Shown here: positions 18,636-27,123 of the stretch, in pieces
Layout: the number at the start of each line of letters is the position of its first letter
How positions within the stretch are numbered: the first letter of the stretch is position 1
Assembly (NCBI GenBank): GCA_965236175.1
Contig: CBDEAT010000001.1
Span: forward strand, 124,001-188,000
Origin: Fontibacterium universale
Lineage (GTDB): Bacteria > Pseudomonadota > Alphaproteobacteria > Pelagibacterales > Pelagibacteraceae
Reading direction: 5' to 3'
Length of the DNA stretch: 64,000 nt
The notes under the pieces: generated by a model
Told to the model about the DNA's origin: nothing
What the model saw: the letters and a program-made list of their open reading frames with translations, nothing else
Databases searched by the model: none
Translations under genes and position numbers: made by a program

Positions 18636-18640
18636 AGGAG
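18636..18640 (+). promoter_or_regulatory. Strong Shine-Dalgarno of atpE
   Basis: AGGAG in an A-tract, 7 bases before the atpE ATG. Most genes of this window have no clear Shine-Dalgarno; atpE and groEL have the same leader around it. A strong site fits the need for about ten c subunits per ATP synthase. Confidence 0.75.
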
Positions 18641-18647
18641 AAAAAAA

Positions 18648-18875
18648 ATGGAACTAGCAGCAGCAAAAATGATAGGAGCTGGATTAGCAGCTATAGCTTT
18701 GGCTGGAGTTGGCGTCGGTATGGGAACAATATTTGGTAACTATTTATCGGCAGCTATAAGAAATCCTTCAGCAGCTCAAAAACAATTTCCTACTTTATTA
18801 TTAGGATTTGCTCTTACAGAGGCTATAGGGTTATTTGCTTTAGTTATTGCTCTTTTAATACTTTTTGCATTTTAA
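18648..18875 (+). CDS. atpE: F0F1 ATP synthase subunit c
   Basis: A 75-residue hairpin of two membrane helices joined by the polar RNP loop (38-40). The proton-carrying carboxylate is E58 in FALTEAIGLFAL. The Gly-rich first helix (ALAGVGVGMGTIFG) is normal for tight c-ring packing. I do not see the extra polar residues of Na+-binding c subunits, so proton coupling is likely. The gene has the strong AGGAG ribosome site and 35-base spacers on both sides, unlike its tightly packed neighbours. Confidence 0.97.
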   Translation: MELAAAKMIGAGLAAIALAGVGVGMGTIFGNYLSAAIRNPSAAQKQFPTLLLGFALTEAIGLFALVIALLILFAF

Positions 18876-18910
18876 TTATTAATATTAATTTATTTAATAA
18901 TTTTTAAGTA

Positions 18911-19486
18911 ATGAAGAAAAGCATAGCTATTATAATTTATTTGCTATTTTTTAATAAAATAGCATTTGCCAAAGAAGGTATGCCTCAACTTAATCCTGAG
19001 TTTTGGTTATCTCAAATCTTATGGTTAACTATAATTTTTGTAATACTATATTTTTTAATTCAGAAGTTTTTTAGTCCTAAATTATTTGCATTAATAGACT
19101 CTAGAACAAATTTTATTAAATCTCTATTGGAAGAAGCTGAGCTTTGTAAAAATCAAATTCAAAAATTAGAAAATGAATACAATCTAATTATTACTGAAGC
19201 AAAAAATGAAGCAAAGAAAATATCTATAAAATTAAAAAATGATTTTAACGATAAAATTTCATTAAAAAGAAAAGAATTTGAAAATATATTAAATTCCGAA
19301 ACTCTAAAAGCTGAACAAGAGATTAATAATTTTAAAAAACAAACATTAGAAAATATTCAAAATGTAGCTGGAGATTTTTCTAAAGAGTTAATAGAGAAGA
19401 TAACTGGGGTAGCTCCAAACAGCAGTAATCTAAATGCTGTAATTTTGGAAATATCAAACAAAGAAAAAAAATCTCAATATGTTTGA
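18911..19486 (+). CDS. atpG: F0F1 ATP synthase subunit b' (first b-type subunit)
   Basis: A 191-residue peripheral-stalk subunit. The N-terminus has a signal-like hydrophobic stretch (1-20, ending KIAFA), the conserved MPQLNPEFWLSQILWL, a membrane helix (about 36-53) and a long charged helix. Two different b-type genes in tandem are the norm in alphaproteobacteria and phototrophs; the first is b'. It overlaps the following b subunit gene by 8 bases. Confidence 0.9.
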   Translation: MKKSIAIIIYLLFFNKIAFAKEGMPQLNPEFWLSQILWLTIIFVILYFLIQKFFSPKLFALIDSRTNFIKSLLEEAELCKNQIQKLENEYNLIITEAKNEAKKISIKLKNDFNDKISLKRKEFENILNSETLKAEQEINNFKKQTLENIQNVAGDFSKELIEKITGVAPNSSNLNAVILEISNKEKKSQYV

Positions 19487-19976
19487 TGCAACTTTCTGGG
19501 TAGCGATATCCTTTGTAATTTTTTGTTTAATAATTATCTATAAAAAAATTCCACAGATAATTAATAATTTGTTAGATAGCAAAATTAATGAAATTAAATC
19601 TGAAATAGATAATGCGAAAAATTTAAAAAACGAAAGTGAACAATTGCTACAAAAATATAAAAGCAAAATAGAAGAGGCCCACATGGAAAGCCGCGGCATT
19701 GTAAGTAGTGAAAAAAAAGAAACTGAGATTTTTATTAAAGAATCTGAAAATAAATTTGAACAATTAATTATTAATAAAAAAAAATCGTTAGAACAAAAAT
19801 TAGATCAAATGAGAATTAAAGCGATCAAAGATATACAAAATATATCTAACAAAATCGCTCTAGAAGCCGTAAAAAAAATAATATTAAATTCTGCTAATGA
19901 TGAAAAAATGAAAGCAGTTAACCAAAAAAACCTGGACAAAATTTTTGTTAATTTAAAAGATTCTAAAACTTCTTAA
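19479..19976 (+). CDS. atpF: F0F1 ATP synthase subunit b
   Basis: A 165-residue b subunit: one N-terminal membrane helix (DATFWVAISFVIFCLIII, about 3-20), the start KKIPQIINNLLDSKINEIKSEI of the stalk helix, then a long Lys/Glu-rich coil. FDATFWVAISFVIF is typical of alphaproteobacterial AtpF. It closes the F0 operon and its stop overlaps the end of the convergent CDGSH gene by four bases. Confidence 0.94.
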   Translation: MFDATFWVAISFVIFCLIIIYKKIPQIINNLLDSKINEIKSEIDNAKNLKNESEQLLQKYKSKIEEAHMESRGIVSSEKKETEIFIKESENKFEQLIINKKKSLEQKLDQMRIKAIKDIQNISNKIALEAVKKIILNSANDEKMKAVNQKNLDKIFVNLKDSKTS

Positions 19977-20212
19977 CTTTTTGAGTGAGATCCGTCACAA
20001 AAAGGTTTTTTATTAGTTTTTTTACACCCACATAAAAAATAAGATTTATCTTCCTGTACTGAGAATTTCATAGAGACTAGATTAGTAGTCTTGTGGGACC
20101 CGTCACAAAAAGTTCCGTCTTTAGATAGTCCGCAGGCACACCAATAATAATCTTTGTCTTTTTCTAAGTGAACTTTTATTGGATTTTTATTTTTAATAAT
20201 TTTTTCTTGCAT
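19973..20212 (-). CDS. Tandem CDGSH iron-sulfur domain protein
   Basis: A 79-residue protein with two CDGSH [2Fe-2S] motifs: C25-A-C27...C36-D-G-S-H40 and C61-G-C63...C72-D-G-S-H76, each with the 3Cys-1His ligand set. The two-domain single-chain form resembles mitochondrial CISD3 and bacterial homologues. Role is electron or cluster transfer by family; the partner is unknown. There is no membrane anchor, so it is cytosolic. It is divergent from ispH (itself an Fe-S enzyme) with a 151-base gap. Confidence 0.9.
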   Translation of the reverse strand: MQEKIIKNKNPIKVHLEKDKDYYWCACGLSKDGTFCDGSHKTTNLVSMKFSVQEDKSYFLCGCKKTNKKPFCDGSHSKS

Positions 20213-20258
20213 AATATAATAGCATAAATTGTATCTTGAGTTATTTCAATGAGCAAAA

Positions 20259-20283
20259 AATTAACTTTAATTAGAAGTTAATT
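20259..20283. repeat. Inverted repeat between the CDGSH gene and ispH
   Basis: Perfect 9-base arms AATTAACTT / AAGTTAATT around a 7-base loop, in the divergent intergenic region about 50 bases upstream of the predicted ispH promoter. It could be an operator or a chance AT-rich palindrome; no known consensus is matched with confidence. Confidence 0.3.
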
Positions 20284-20309
20284 TATAGATACTATTTATA
20301 TTTATTGGT

Positions 20310-20338
20310 TTGGTCTCTATAAAGCTTCCTCATATAAT
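20310..20338 (+). promoter_or_regulatory. Predicted sigma70-type promoter of ispH-thrB-rnhA
   Basis: TTGGTC (20310-20315) and a perfect TATAAT (20333-20338) with 17-base spacing, placing the start site about 20 bases before the ispH ATG. It is the only good promoter match in this divergent gap on the plus strand. Confidence 0.5.
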
Positions 20339-20363
20339 ACTAAATTGAATATTTAAAATTTAA

Positions 20364-21314
20364 ATGAAACGGAAAGTTGTAAACGTATTTCTAGCAAGTC
20401 CCAGAGGATTTTGTGCGGGAGTTGACAGAGCTGTTGAAATCGTAAAAAAAACTATCAATAAATTTGGCGCTCCGGTTTATGTGAGGCACGAAATAGTGCA
20501 CAATAAGTTTGTGGTCGAAAATCTAAAATTACAAGGAGCAGTATTTGTTGAGGAGCTCTCTGAAATTAAAGACAAATCTAGACCCGTTATATTTTCGGCT
20601 CACGGCGTTCCAAAAAAAATAATTAATGAAGCAAAATTAAATAATATTATCTACATAGACGCGACATGTCCTTTGGTGACAAAAGTTCATAGGGAGGCTG
20701 AAATTTTAGCAAAAGAGGAATTTAATATAATTTTTATTGGCCACAAAAATCATCCAGAAGTAATTGGAACCATGGGTCAAATAGATAATAGTTATATTAC
20801 ATTAATTGAAAATAAAGATGATGTGAAAAATTATCTTCCAAAAATCAATAATAATAAATTTGCATACATCACGCAAACTACTCTTTCAGTAGATGATACT
20901 TTAGAAATTATATCCTTATTAAAAAAGAAATATCCTTCAATTAAGGAGCCAATTAAAAGCGACATATGTTATGCAACAACAAATCGACAAGAAGCTGTTA
21001 AACAAATTGCAAAGAAATGTGATTTATTTTTAGTTGTTGGCAGCAGAAGCTCTTCTAATTCGCAAAGATTAGTAGAAGTTGCAAAAAGATTTGGATGCAA
21101 AGAAAGCATTCTAATGCATTCTGACCAAGAATTACCTGTTGATAAAATTAAAAATTCAACCAACATAGGTATAACTTCTGGCGCATCAGCTCCTGAAATA
21201 CTGGTTGAGAATTTAATTAAAGAAATTAAAAGTATTACTAATATTAAACTTGAAGAAGTAATTACTTCTGTTGAAAAAGTTTCTTTTAAACTTCCTACAA
21301 TGCTTATTAAATAA
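20364..21314 (+). CDS. ispH: 4-hydroxy-3-methylbut-2-enyl diphosphate reductase
   Basis: A 316-residue IspH, the last MEP-pathway enzyme making IPP and DMAPP. The [4Fe-4S] ligands are C17 in PRGFCAGVDRAV, C102 in DATCPLVTKVH and the Cys of SDICYATTNRQEAV; VRHEIVHNKFV and SAHGVP are also diagnostic. It heads an operon with thrB (stop and start overlap, TAATG) and rnhA, a gene order found in many alphaproteobacteria. Confidence 0.97.
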   Translation: MKRKVVNVFLASPRGFCAGVDRAVEIVKKTINKFGAPVYVRHEIVHNKFVVENLKLQGAVFVEELSEIKDKSRPVIFSAHGVPKKIINEAKLNNIIYIDATCPLVTKVHREAEILAKEEFNIIFIGHKNHPEVIGTMGQIDNSYITLIENKDDVKNYLPKINNNKFAYITQTTLSVDDTLEIISLLKKKYPSIKEPIKSDICYATTNRQEAVKQIAKKCDLFLVVGSRSSSNSQRLVEVAKRFGCKESILMHSDQELPVDKIKNSTNIGITSGASAPEILVENLIKEIKSITNIKLEEVITSVEKVSFKLPTMLIK

Positions 21315-22273
21315 TGGCTGTTTACACTAAGTTAGAACATCAAGAAGTTAAGCAGTTCTTAGAGCAATACAATATTAATAATTTTAAAGATTTCAAAGGA
21401 ATTACGGAGGGCGTAGAAAATACCAATTACCTCATTAAAACTTCAGAGCAAGATTACATACTTACTATTTATGAAAAAAGAGTTGATGAAAATGATTTGC
21501 CATTCTTTATTAAATTATTGTCTAATTTATCAGAAAATAATTTTCCTTGCCCAAAACCTATTTCGAATAAAAATAATGAAAAAATTAATAAAATTAAGAA
21601 TAAAAATGCAGCTTTAGTAACTTTTTTAAATGGACAATCAAAAAATAAAATAACTAGTGAAGACTGTTTTGAAATAGGAAAAATAACAGCTCAATTACAT
21701 GAGATAACAAAAAAATTTAATATTAATAGAAAAAATAATTTATCTATTGAAAGTTGGCAAAATATTTTTGAAAAAACCATTAAACAAAAAATAGATTTAG
21801 ACGAAACTATTATTAAAAAAACTAAGAATTATTTAAATTTTTTAAAGGATAAATGGCCTAAAGATCTACCCCAGGGCATTATTCATGCGGATTTATTTCC
21901 CGATAATATATTTTTTACAAATAATAAAGTTTCTGGAATTATAGATTTTTATTTTGCGTGTAATGATTTCTTTGCTTATGAACTAGCAATTTGCATAAAC
22001 TCTATATGTTTTGATAACAATTCTACATTCAATATGACAAAGGCTAAAAATCTTATAGATGGATACTCATCAATAAGAGTGTTGAGTGAAGATGAAAAAA
22101 AAAATTTACCTATTCTGTCTATGGGTGCAGCTATGAGATTTTTTTTAACAAGACTATATGATTTTTATCACACCGACAATAAAGCGAATGTAAAAATTAA
22201 AGATCCTTTTGAATATCTTAAAAAAATTGAATTTCATTCAACTATAAAAAATTTTAACGAATATTTTATTTAA
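21314..22273 (+). CDS. thrB: Homoserine kinase
   Basis: A 319-residue homoserine kinase of the APH/choline-kinase fold type used by alphaproteobacteria, not the GHMP type. Visible are GITEGVENTNYLIKT, the catalytic loop IIHADLFPDNIFF and the metal-binding GIIDFYFACND. It phosphorylates homoserine for threonine synthase, whose gene thrC converges on this operon 400 bases downstream. Start and stop overlap by one base with ispH and rnhA. Confidence 0.93.
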   Translation: MAVYTKLEHQEVKQFLEQYNINNFKDFKGITEGVENTNYLIKTSEQDYILTIYEKRVDENDLPFFIKLLSNLSENNFPCPKPISNKNNEKINKIKNKNAALVTFLNGQSKNKITSEDCFEIGKITAQLHEITKKFNINRKNNLSIESWQNIFEKTIKQKIDLDETIIKKTKNYLNFLKDKWPKDLPQGIIHADLFPDNIFFTNNKVSGIIDFYFACNDFFAYELAICINSICFDNNSTFNMTKAKNLIDGYSSIRVLSEDEKKNLPILSMGAAMRFFLTRLYDFYHTDNKANVKIKDPFEYLKKIEFHSTIKNFNEYFI

Positions 22274-22707
22274 TGAATGAGATTGTAATTTATACTGATG
22301 GTTCATGTCTAGGCAATCCTGGAAAAGGTGGTTGGGCTGCTGTAATTATTAACGATAATAAAGAAGAAGCAATATTTGGATCTGAAAAAGAATCTACAAA
22401 CAATAGAATGGAATTAACGGCAGCTATAAATGCTTTATTAAAAATCAAACAAGATAAAAAAATAAAGATCTATACCGACTCTAAATATGTCAAAGACGGT
22501 ATTGAAAAATGGATTAATAATTGGAAGTTAAATAATTGGAAGAATGCTCACAAAAAGGATGTAAAAAATAAAGATCTTTGGACAAAATTAGATAACCTTA
22601 TTAGTAAAAAGGAAATTACTTGGAACTGGGTGAAAGCACACTCTATTAACGAATATAATAATAAAGTAGATATCCTCGCGAGGAATGCTGCTAATGCAAA
22701 CGATTAG
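22273..22707 (+). CDS. rnhA: Ribonuclease HI
   Basis: A 144-residue RNase HI that degrades RNA in RNA-DNA hybrids. Catalytic acidic residues sit in YTDGSCLGNPGKGGWA (D), NNRMELTAA (E), IYTDSKYV (D) and near the end in NKVDILARNAA (D). All four are present and length matches the E. coli enzyme. It overlaps thrB by one base and the end of convergent thrC by 17 bases. With rnhB at 9.9 kb, both RNase H types are present. Confidence 0.96.
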   Translation: MNEIVIYTDGSCLGNPGKGGWAAVIINDNKEEAIFGSEKESTNNRMELTAAINALLKIKQDKKIKIYTDSKYVKDGIEKWINNWKLNNWKNAHKKDVKNKDLWTKLDNLISKKEITWNWVKAHSINEYNNKVDILARNAANAND

Positions 22708-24091
22708 CTTTTATATAATTTTTAATTTTATTTAAATTGTTGGGCAGCACCCTATAAAATTCCCTTTTTTTAAGATTTTTACTTATCCCAGTAGGTATTT
22801 TAGGATTTTTTTTTAATATTTTATAAATAGTTTCTCCAAATTTTGCAGGATGCGCTGTTTCTAAGCAAAATAGATTCTCAGATTTCTTACTATTATCTAA
22901 ATAATAATCTTCCAAAGCTTTTAATCCAACAGAGGAATGTGGATCTAATATTTTATTATTATAGTTGTAAACCAACTTAATAGTATTTTTAGTATTTTCT
23001 GCATTTACTGACTTAGAATAAAAAATATTTTTAATATTCTTTAAAATATTTTTATCTATTTTATAAAAACCTTTGGTACTAAGTTGTTTCATTAACTCTG
23101 ATATTTTTTTAGAATTATTATTATAGTAAGAAGAAATTAATCTTTCAAAATTACTCGCTACTTGTATATCCATGCTTGGTGAAATGCTAAATTTAACTTT
23201 AGAAGGTTTGTAAATTCCACTTCTCAAAAATTTATATAAAAGATCATTTTCATTTGTTGCAATAATTAATTTAGATATAGGCAAGCCCATCTTGTAAGCA
23301 ACGTAGCCAGCATAAATGTCTCCAAAATTTCCAGTTGGAACTGAGAAAACACTTTTTTTATTTCGTTCAGATAAACGAAAGTGTGAATAAAAATAATAAA
23401 CTATCTGAACAACTATTCTTGCCCAATTTATTGAGTTAACTCCTGACATATTAATAGATCTTCTAAAGTGATGATCATTGAACATTGATTTTACTAATGT
23501 TTGGCAATCATCAAATGATCCTTTAACAGCAATGTTAAACACATTTTTTGAATTTATTGTCGTCATAAGTTTTCTCTGCGTTACAGAAACTTTTCCTTTT
23601 GGATGCAAAACAAAAATTCTTAAATTTTTTTTATTTTTTACAGCATCGATAGCTGCTGCTCCGGTATCCCCTGATGTTGCTGTAACAAGGTTAACTTTAT
23701 TTTTACTTTTTGAAAGAATGGTTTCATACATATTGCCTATCACTTGCATTGCGATGTCTTTAAAGGCTAAAGTTGGCCCGTGGTACAATTCTACTAAATT
23801 AAATTTTTTTACTCTCGAAAATTTTACTACATTGTTACTATCAAATTTTTTATAAGAGTTTTTTATAATTTTTTTTAACTCATTTTTTGAAAAAGCATTG
23901 CCTGTATAAATTTTAATAATTTCATAAGCTAAATCATTATAATTTAATTTTGATAATCTTTTCAAAGTAGCTTTTGATAAGCGAGGTATCTTTTTTGGGA
24001 TATATAAGCCGCCGTCATGAGCAAGGCCATTTAAAAAAGTATCAATAAAATTATAAGTTTTTTTATTATTTCTAGTGCTGATGTATTTCAT
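22691..24091 (-). CDS. thrC: Threonine synthase
   Basis: A 466-residue PLP enzyme of the long ThrC type. Start MKYISTRNNKKTYNFIDTFLNGLAHDGGLYIPKKIP is seen in pieces; the PLP lysine lies in YHGPTLAFKDIAMQVIG, followed by VTATSGDTGAAAIDA and the phosphate-binding SVPTGNFGDIYAGY. It converts O-phosphohomoserine to threonine. It begins where the SURF1 gene ends, at the tail of the oxidase operon, a placement frequent in alphaproteobacteria. Confidence 0.96.
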   Translation of the reverse strand: MKYISTRNNKKTYNFIDTFLNGLAHDGGLYIPKKIPRLSKATLKRLSKLNYNDLAYEIIKIYTGNAFSKNELKKIIKNSYKKFDSNNVVKFSRVKKFNLVELYHGPTLAFKDIAMQVIGNMYETILSKSKNKVNLVTATSGDTGAAAIDAVKNKKNLRIFVLHPKGKVSVTQRKLMTTINSKNVFNIAVKGSFDDCQTLVKSMFNDHHFRRSINMSGVNSINWARIVVQIVYYFYSHFRLSERNKKSVFSVPTGNFGDIYAGYVAYKMGLPISKLIIATNENDLLYKFLRSGIYKPSKVKFSISPSMDIQVASNFERLISSYYNNNSKKISELMKQLSTKGFYKIDKNILKNIKNIFYSKSVNAENTKNTIKLVYNYNNKILDPHSSVGLKALEDYYLDNSKKSENLFCLETAHPAKFGETIYKILKKNPKIPTGISKNLKKREFYRVLPNNLNKIKNYIKANRLH

Positions 24092-24741
24092 TAAGATTTT
24101 TTCCTATAATATAAAAAAAAAATTATAGTAACTAATGCTAAGCCATACCATGTTATAGCATATTGCAAATGATTATTTGGTAGTCGAATCGCATAATCAT
24201 TAGGGACAATATCTTTGTTTGTCTTTGAAGTTTGAATAATTAATAATGGATAAATATTCTTATTTAGAGATTTTTTCAAACTATCAGTCTGAACAGAATA
24301 CAAAAAGTCTTCTTTAATATTATTATTAGGAGTAAATAAATTTTTTTCTCTTATTTTTTTTGTATAGCCTTCAATAACGTCCTCATTTAATAAAGTATTT
24401 TTTATTAAATCAATCTTATCTTTTCTAATCCAGCCTTTATCTACTAAGACTACTAATGAACTATTAACTTGGTAAGGAACTATAACTTTGAAACCTATCT
24501 CTCCTTTATTAAGATGATATAAAAATATTTTTGATTTTAAATCTTTTTTCTTTAATAAAACCTTCGTATATTCTTTATCTATATCTTCGTTAAAAATAAT
24601 AGAATTTTTTTTAAGGTTATTTTCTAAAGTAGAAATTAAATTGTTTTTTAAATTTAATCTAAAAACTTGCCATGTTCCTAATAGGAGAACAGCAAATATA
24701 AAAAGTATAAAAAATATATCTAATGATTTAATTCTGAACAA
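24091..24741 (-). CDS. SURF1 family cytochrome oxidase assembly protein
   Basis: A 216-residue membrane protein with an N-terminal helix ending in the signature LGTWQVFRL, the DKGWIRKD strand of the SURF1 periplasmic domain and a C-terminal helix beginning with NNHLQYAITWYGLALV (NxHxxYAxTWxxLA). It helps insert haem a into subunit I. The only start preceding the first helix is TTG at 24741; an in-frame TAG lies three codons upstream, so TTG initiation looks real unless a base is wrong. Confidence 0.92.
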   Translation of the reverse strand: MFRIKSLDIFFILFIFAVLLLGTWQVFRLNLKNNLISTLENNLKKNSIIFNEDIDKEYTKVLLKKKDLKSKIFLYHLNKGEIGFKVIVPYQVNSSLVVLVDKGWIRKDKIDLIKNTLLNEDVIEGYTKKIREKNLFTPNNNIKEDFLYSVQTDSLKKSLNKNIYPLLIIQTSKTNKDIVPNDYAIRLPNNHLQYAITWYGLALVTIIFFLYYRKKS

Positions 24742-24750
24742 AACTATCTA

Positions 24751-25545
24751 TTAACTTCCCCAAATATATATTGAAGCAAATAAGAATAACCAAACTACGT
24801 CAACAAAATGCCAATACCATGCCGCAGCCTCAAATCCAAAATGGTGGTCAGGCTTATAGTGGCCAGCTTTTGCTCTAAAATAACAAACCGCTAAAAAAAT
24901 TGTTCCAACAATTACGTGGAAACCATGAAAACCTGTGGCCATATAAAAAGTTGCTCCATAAATTCCTGTGCTAATTTTAAAATCAGCATGAATATATTCG
25001 TAAGCTTGAAAACAGGTAAAAATGACCCCAAGAATTACTGTTAATAACAATCCATTTAACAATCCTTTTCGATCATTCTCTAATAGAGAGTGATGCGCCC
25101 AAGTCACGGTCGTTCCTGATAAAAGCAGAATTAAAGTATTTATTAGAGGTATATGCCAAGGATCTAAGGTCTGTATGCCTTTTGGAGGCCAAACACCTCC
25201 TATAACTGCATCTGGAAAAAGACTTGAGTCAAAGAAAGCCCAAAACCAAGCAACAAAGAACATCACTTCTGACATTATAAAAAGTGTCATTCCATATCTA
25301 AGACCAATCTGAACAACTGGTGTGTGATCGCCTTTATGTTCGCCCTCAATAACAACGTCTCTAAACCACATAAACATGCAATAAAGAGTCAAAGCAAATC
25401 CAATTAATAAAAGCCAAAAAGATTTAGCATGCATATAATACACTGCGCCAAATGCTAAAATCATAGCAGAAAAAGAAGTAGTTATTGGCCAAATACTTGG
25501 ATCTACTAAATGATAATCATGTCCTTTTTTTTGACTGTCTGACAT
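24751..25545 (-). CDS. coxC: Cytochrome c oxidase subunit III
   Basis: A 264-residue seven-helix subunit III of the aa3-type oxidase. Signatures are HDYHLVDPSIWPI, FRDVVIEGEHKGDHTPVVQIGLRYGM, SEVMFFVAWFWAFFDSSLFPD, ATGFHGFHVIVG and the end AAWYWHFVDVVWLFLFASIYIWGS, seen in pieces. It lies between ctaG and the SURF1 gene. The gene is intact, unlike coxA and coxB a little upstream in the same operon. Confidence 0.97.
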   Translation of the reverse strand: MSDSQKKGHDYHLVDPSIWPITTSFSAMILAFGAVYYMHAKSFWLLLIGFALTLYCMFMWFRDVVIEGEHKGDHTPVVQIGLRYGMTLFIMSEVMFFVAWFWAFFDSSLFPDAVIGGVWPPKGIQTLDPWHIPLINTLILLLSGTTVTWAHHSLLENDRKGLLNGLLLTVILGVIFTCFQAYEYIHADFKISTGIYGATFYMATGFHGFHVIVGTIFLAVCYFRAKAGHYKPDHHFGFEAAAWYWHFVDVVWLFLFASIYIWGS

Positions 25546-26093
25546 TAATTTTTTTCCTTCTTAAAATTAGCTACATCAAAAAAAGTATAAGATAAAGTAA
25601 TATCCTTAATTTCCTTTGTAGATAAGTCATCTACTATTTTTGGATCAATAAAATATGCCATTTCAAACTCTTTTGTTTCTTTAGCCTTTAAAGTTTGTTG
25701 CTCAAAGCAAAAACAGCTGATTTTATTAAAATACTTACCAGCAGAATCGGGTGTAACATTAAATGTTGAAACTGCTGTTGATGTTTCGTTTCCTAAGTTT
25801 TTTACTACAAATTTATTAGTTGAAACTTGACCTGGCTTAATATCTATTTTTATTTTTTGTACTTTAAAATCCCAAAACAGACCTTTTGCAACGTTAGTAT
25901 CGAATCTAGTAGTAATATTGTGATTTATAATAATATTTGGAACTTGTTTTGCAACTTTTGTTGTTCCTCCAAATCCAGTTACTTTGCAAAATAATTCATA
26001 AAGCGGAACTGAAGCATAAGACAATCCAAGCATTACAAAAAATATAACTACTAAATAAATAGGATTAATTTTATTTTTAGTTTGCAAACTCAT
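25545..26093 (-). CDS. ctaG: Cytochrome c oxidase assembly protein CtaG/Cox11
   Basis: A 182-residue copper chaperone for the CuB site of subunit I. One membrane helix (about 11-31) is followed by YELFCKVTGFGGT and a periplasmic beta domain with the copper-binding C-F-C-F in KISCFCFEQQ and FEMAYFIDP, all diagnostic of Cox11. Its start overlaps the stop of a 35-aa ORF (ATGA), and it is followed directly by coxC. Confidence 0.95.
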   Translation of the reverse strand: MSLQTKNKINPIYLVVIFFVMLGLSYASVPLYELFCKVTGFGGTTKVAKQVPNIIINHNITTRFDTNVAKGLFWDFKVQKIKIDIKPGQVSTNKFVVKNLGNETSTAVSTFNVTPDSAGKYFNKISCFCFEQQTLKAKETKEFEMAYFIDPKIVDDLSTKEIKDITLSYTFFDVANFKKEKN

Positions 26094-26197
26094 AAAGGTC
26101 TAACAAATATTCCATTTCCTATATTTAAAATTGTAAATATAAAAAAGAATATTACTAATAATATTAATATAATTGCTGTGATATAATTTTTTTTCAT
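26090..26197 (-). CDS. Small single-span membrane protein of the oxidase operon (CoxF-like position)
   Basis: A 35-codon ORF starting MKKNYITAIILILL and ending NGIFVRPL. One hydrophobic helix occupies residues 7-25. It overlaps ctaB at its start (one base) and ctaG at its end (ATGA), the translational coupling pattern of real operon genes. Alphaproteobacterial ctaB and ctaG are commonly separated by a short membrane protein (CoxF). Sequence similarity at this length cannot be judged by eye, so identity rests on position. Confidence 0.68.
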   Translation of the reverse strand: MKKNYITAIILILLVIFFFIFTILNIGNGIFVRPL

Positions 26198-27114
26198 TAA
26201 AAAAATTTAATAAAACTTTCAATTAACAGTAAAGTAAAAATTAAAAATAAATATAAAATAGAAAAAGCAAATATTTTTTTTGAAAATTTTCCTGTATCTT
26301 TTTTATTATTAGCTTTTAGTAATTTAAATGTTAAAAAAATATAAAAAACTCCTAAAATAATAGTTGGAACTAAATAAACTAGACCAGCAAAATTAAAATA
26401 AAAAGGAAGTATAGTTATAGGAAACAATATAAGGGCGTAGGCAAAAATATTTTTTTTAGTAAAATCTATGCCTGACACAACTGGAAGCATTGGGATTTTA
26501 GCTTTTTTATAATCCTCAGATTTATACAAAGATAGCGACCAAAAATGAGATGGAGTCCAAAAAAATATAATTAAAAATAAAATTATTGGTTCAATCGATA
26601 AGCTATTATTAGCAATAGCCCAGCCTATAACTGGCGGAAATGCTCCTGCCGCTCCTCCTATTACAATGTTCTGAACACTTCTTCGCTTTAGCCAAATTGT
26701 ATAAATAAAAATATAAAAACCGATAGTAACTGCCAGTATTGAAGCTGATAAAATATTTGAGACTAAATACAGTCCTGCAATAGAAATTAAGCTTAAAAAA
26801 ATTCCAAAATATAGTGCTTGAGCATTTGAAATTTTTCCAAGAGGAATTGGTCTTAAGCATGTGCGAGACATTACGGCATCAATTTCTGAATCGTACCACA
26901 TATTAAGAGCACCAGCTGCACCAGCACCTAATGCTACAAAAAATAATGCTAAAGCTGATGTTAAAAAATCTACCTGGTTATTTGAGATAATCAAACCTAC
27001 AAAAGCTGTAAAAACCACAAGAGACATAACCCGTGGTTTCATTAAATTGTAAAAATTTTTAAGTATTAAAATATTTTTACTTTTTTGATAATTAGCAAAT
27101 GTAGTTTTATACAC
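26197..27114 (-). CDS. ctaB: Protohaem IX farnesyltransferase (haem O synthase)
   Basis: A 305-residue UbiA-superfamily prenyltransferase making haem O for the oxidase. It has the first Asp-rich motif NMWYDSEIDAVMSRT, the haem O synthase signature LMKPRVMSLVVFTAFVGL in pieces, FFWTPSHFWSLSL and the second motif YKKAKIPMLPVV. The start used is GTG at 27114 (VYKTTFANYQ...). It lies between coxA and the small CoxF-like ORF. No frameshift is seen. Confidence 0.96.
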   Translation of the reverse strand: MYKTTFANYQKSKNILILKNFYNLMKPRVMSLVVFTAFVGLIISNNQVDFLTSALALFFVALGAGAAGALNMWYDSEIDAVMSRTCLRPIPLGKISNAQALYFGIFLSLISIAGLYLVSNILSASILAVTIGFYIFIYTIWLKRRSVQNIVIGGAAGAFPPVIGWAIANNSLSIEPIILFLIIFFWTPSHFWSLSLYKSEDYKKAKIPMLPVVSGIDFTKKNIFAYALILFPITILPFYFNFAGLVYLVPTIILGVFYIFLTFKLLKANNKKDTGKFSKKIFAFSILYLFLIFTLLLIESFIKFF

Positions 27115-27123
27115 TTTATTTAA

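Noticed and set aside
18876..18910. Hairpin or processing site after atpE
   Set aside because: Only pure A/T palindromes such as ATTAATATTAAT are present; expected by chance at this composition.
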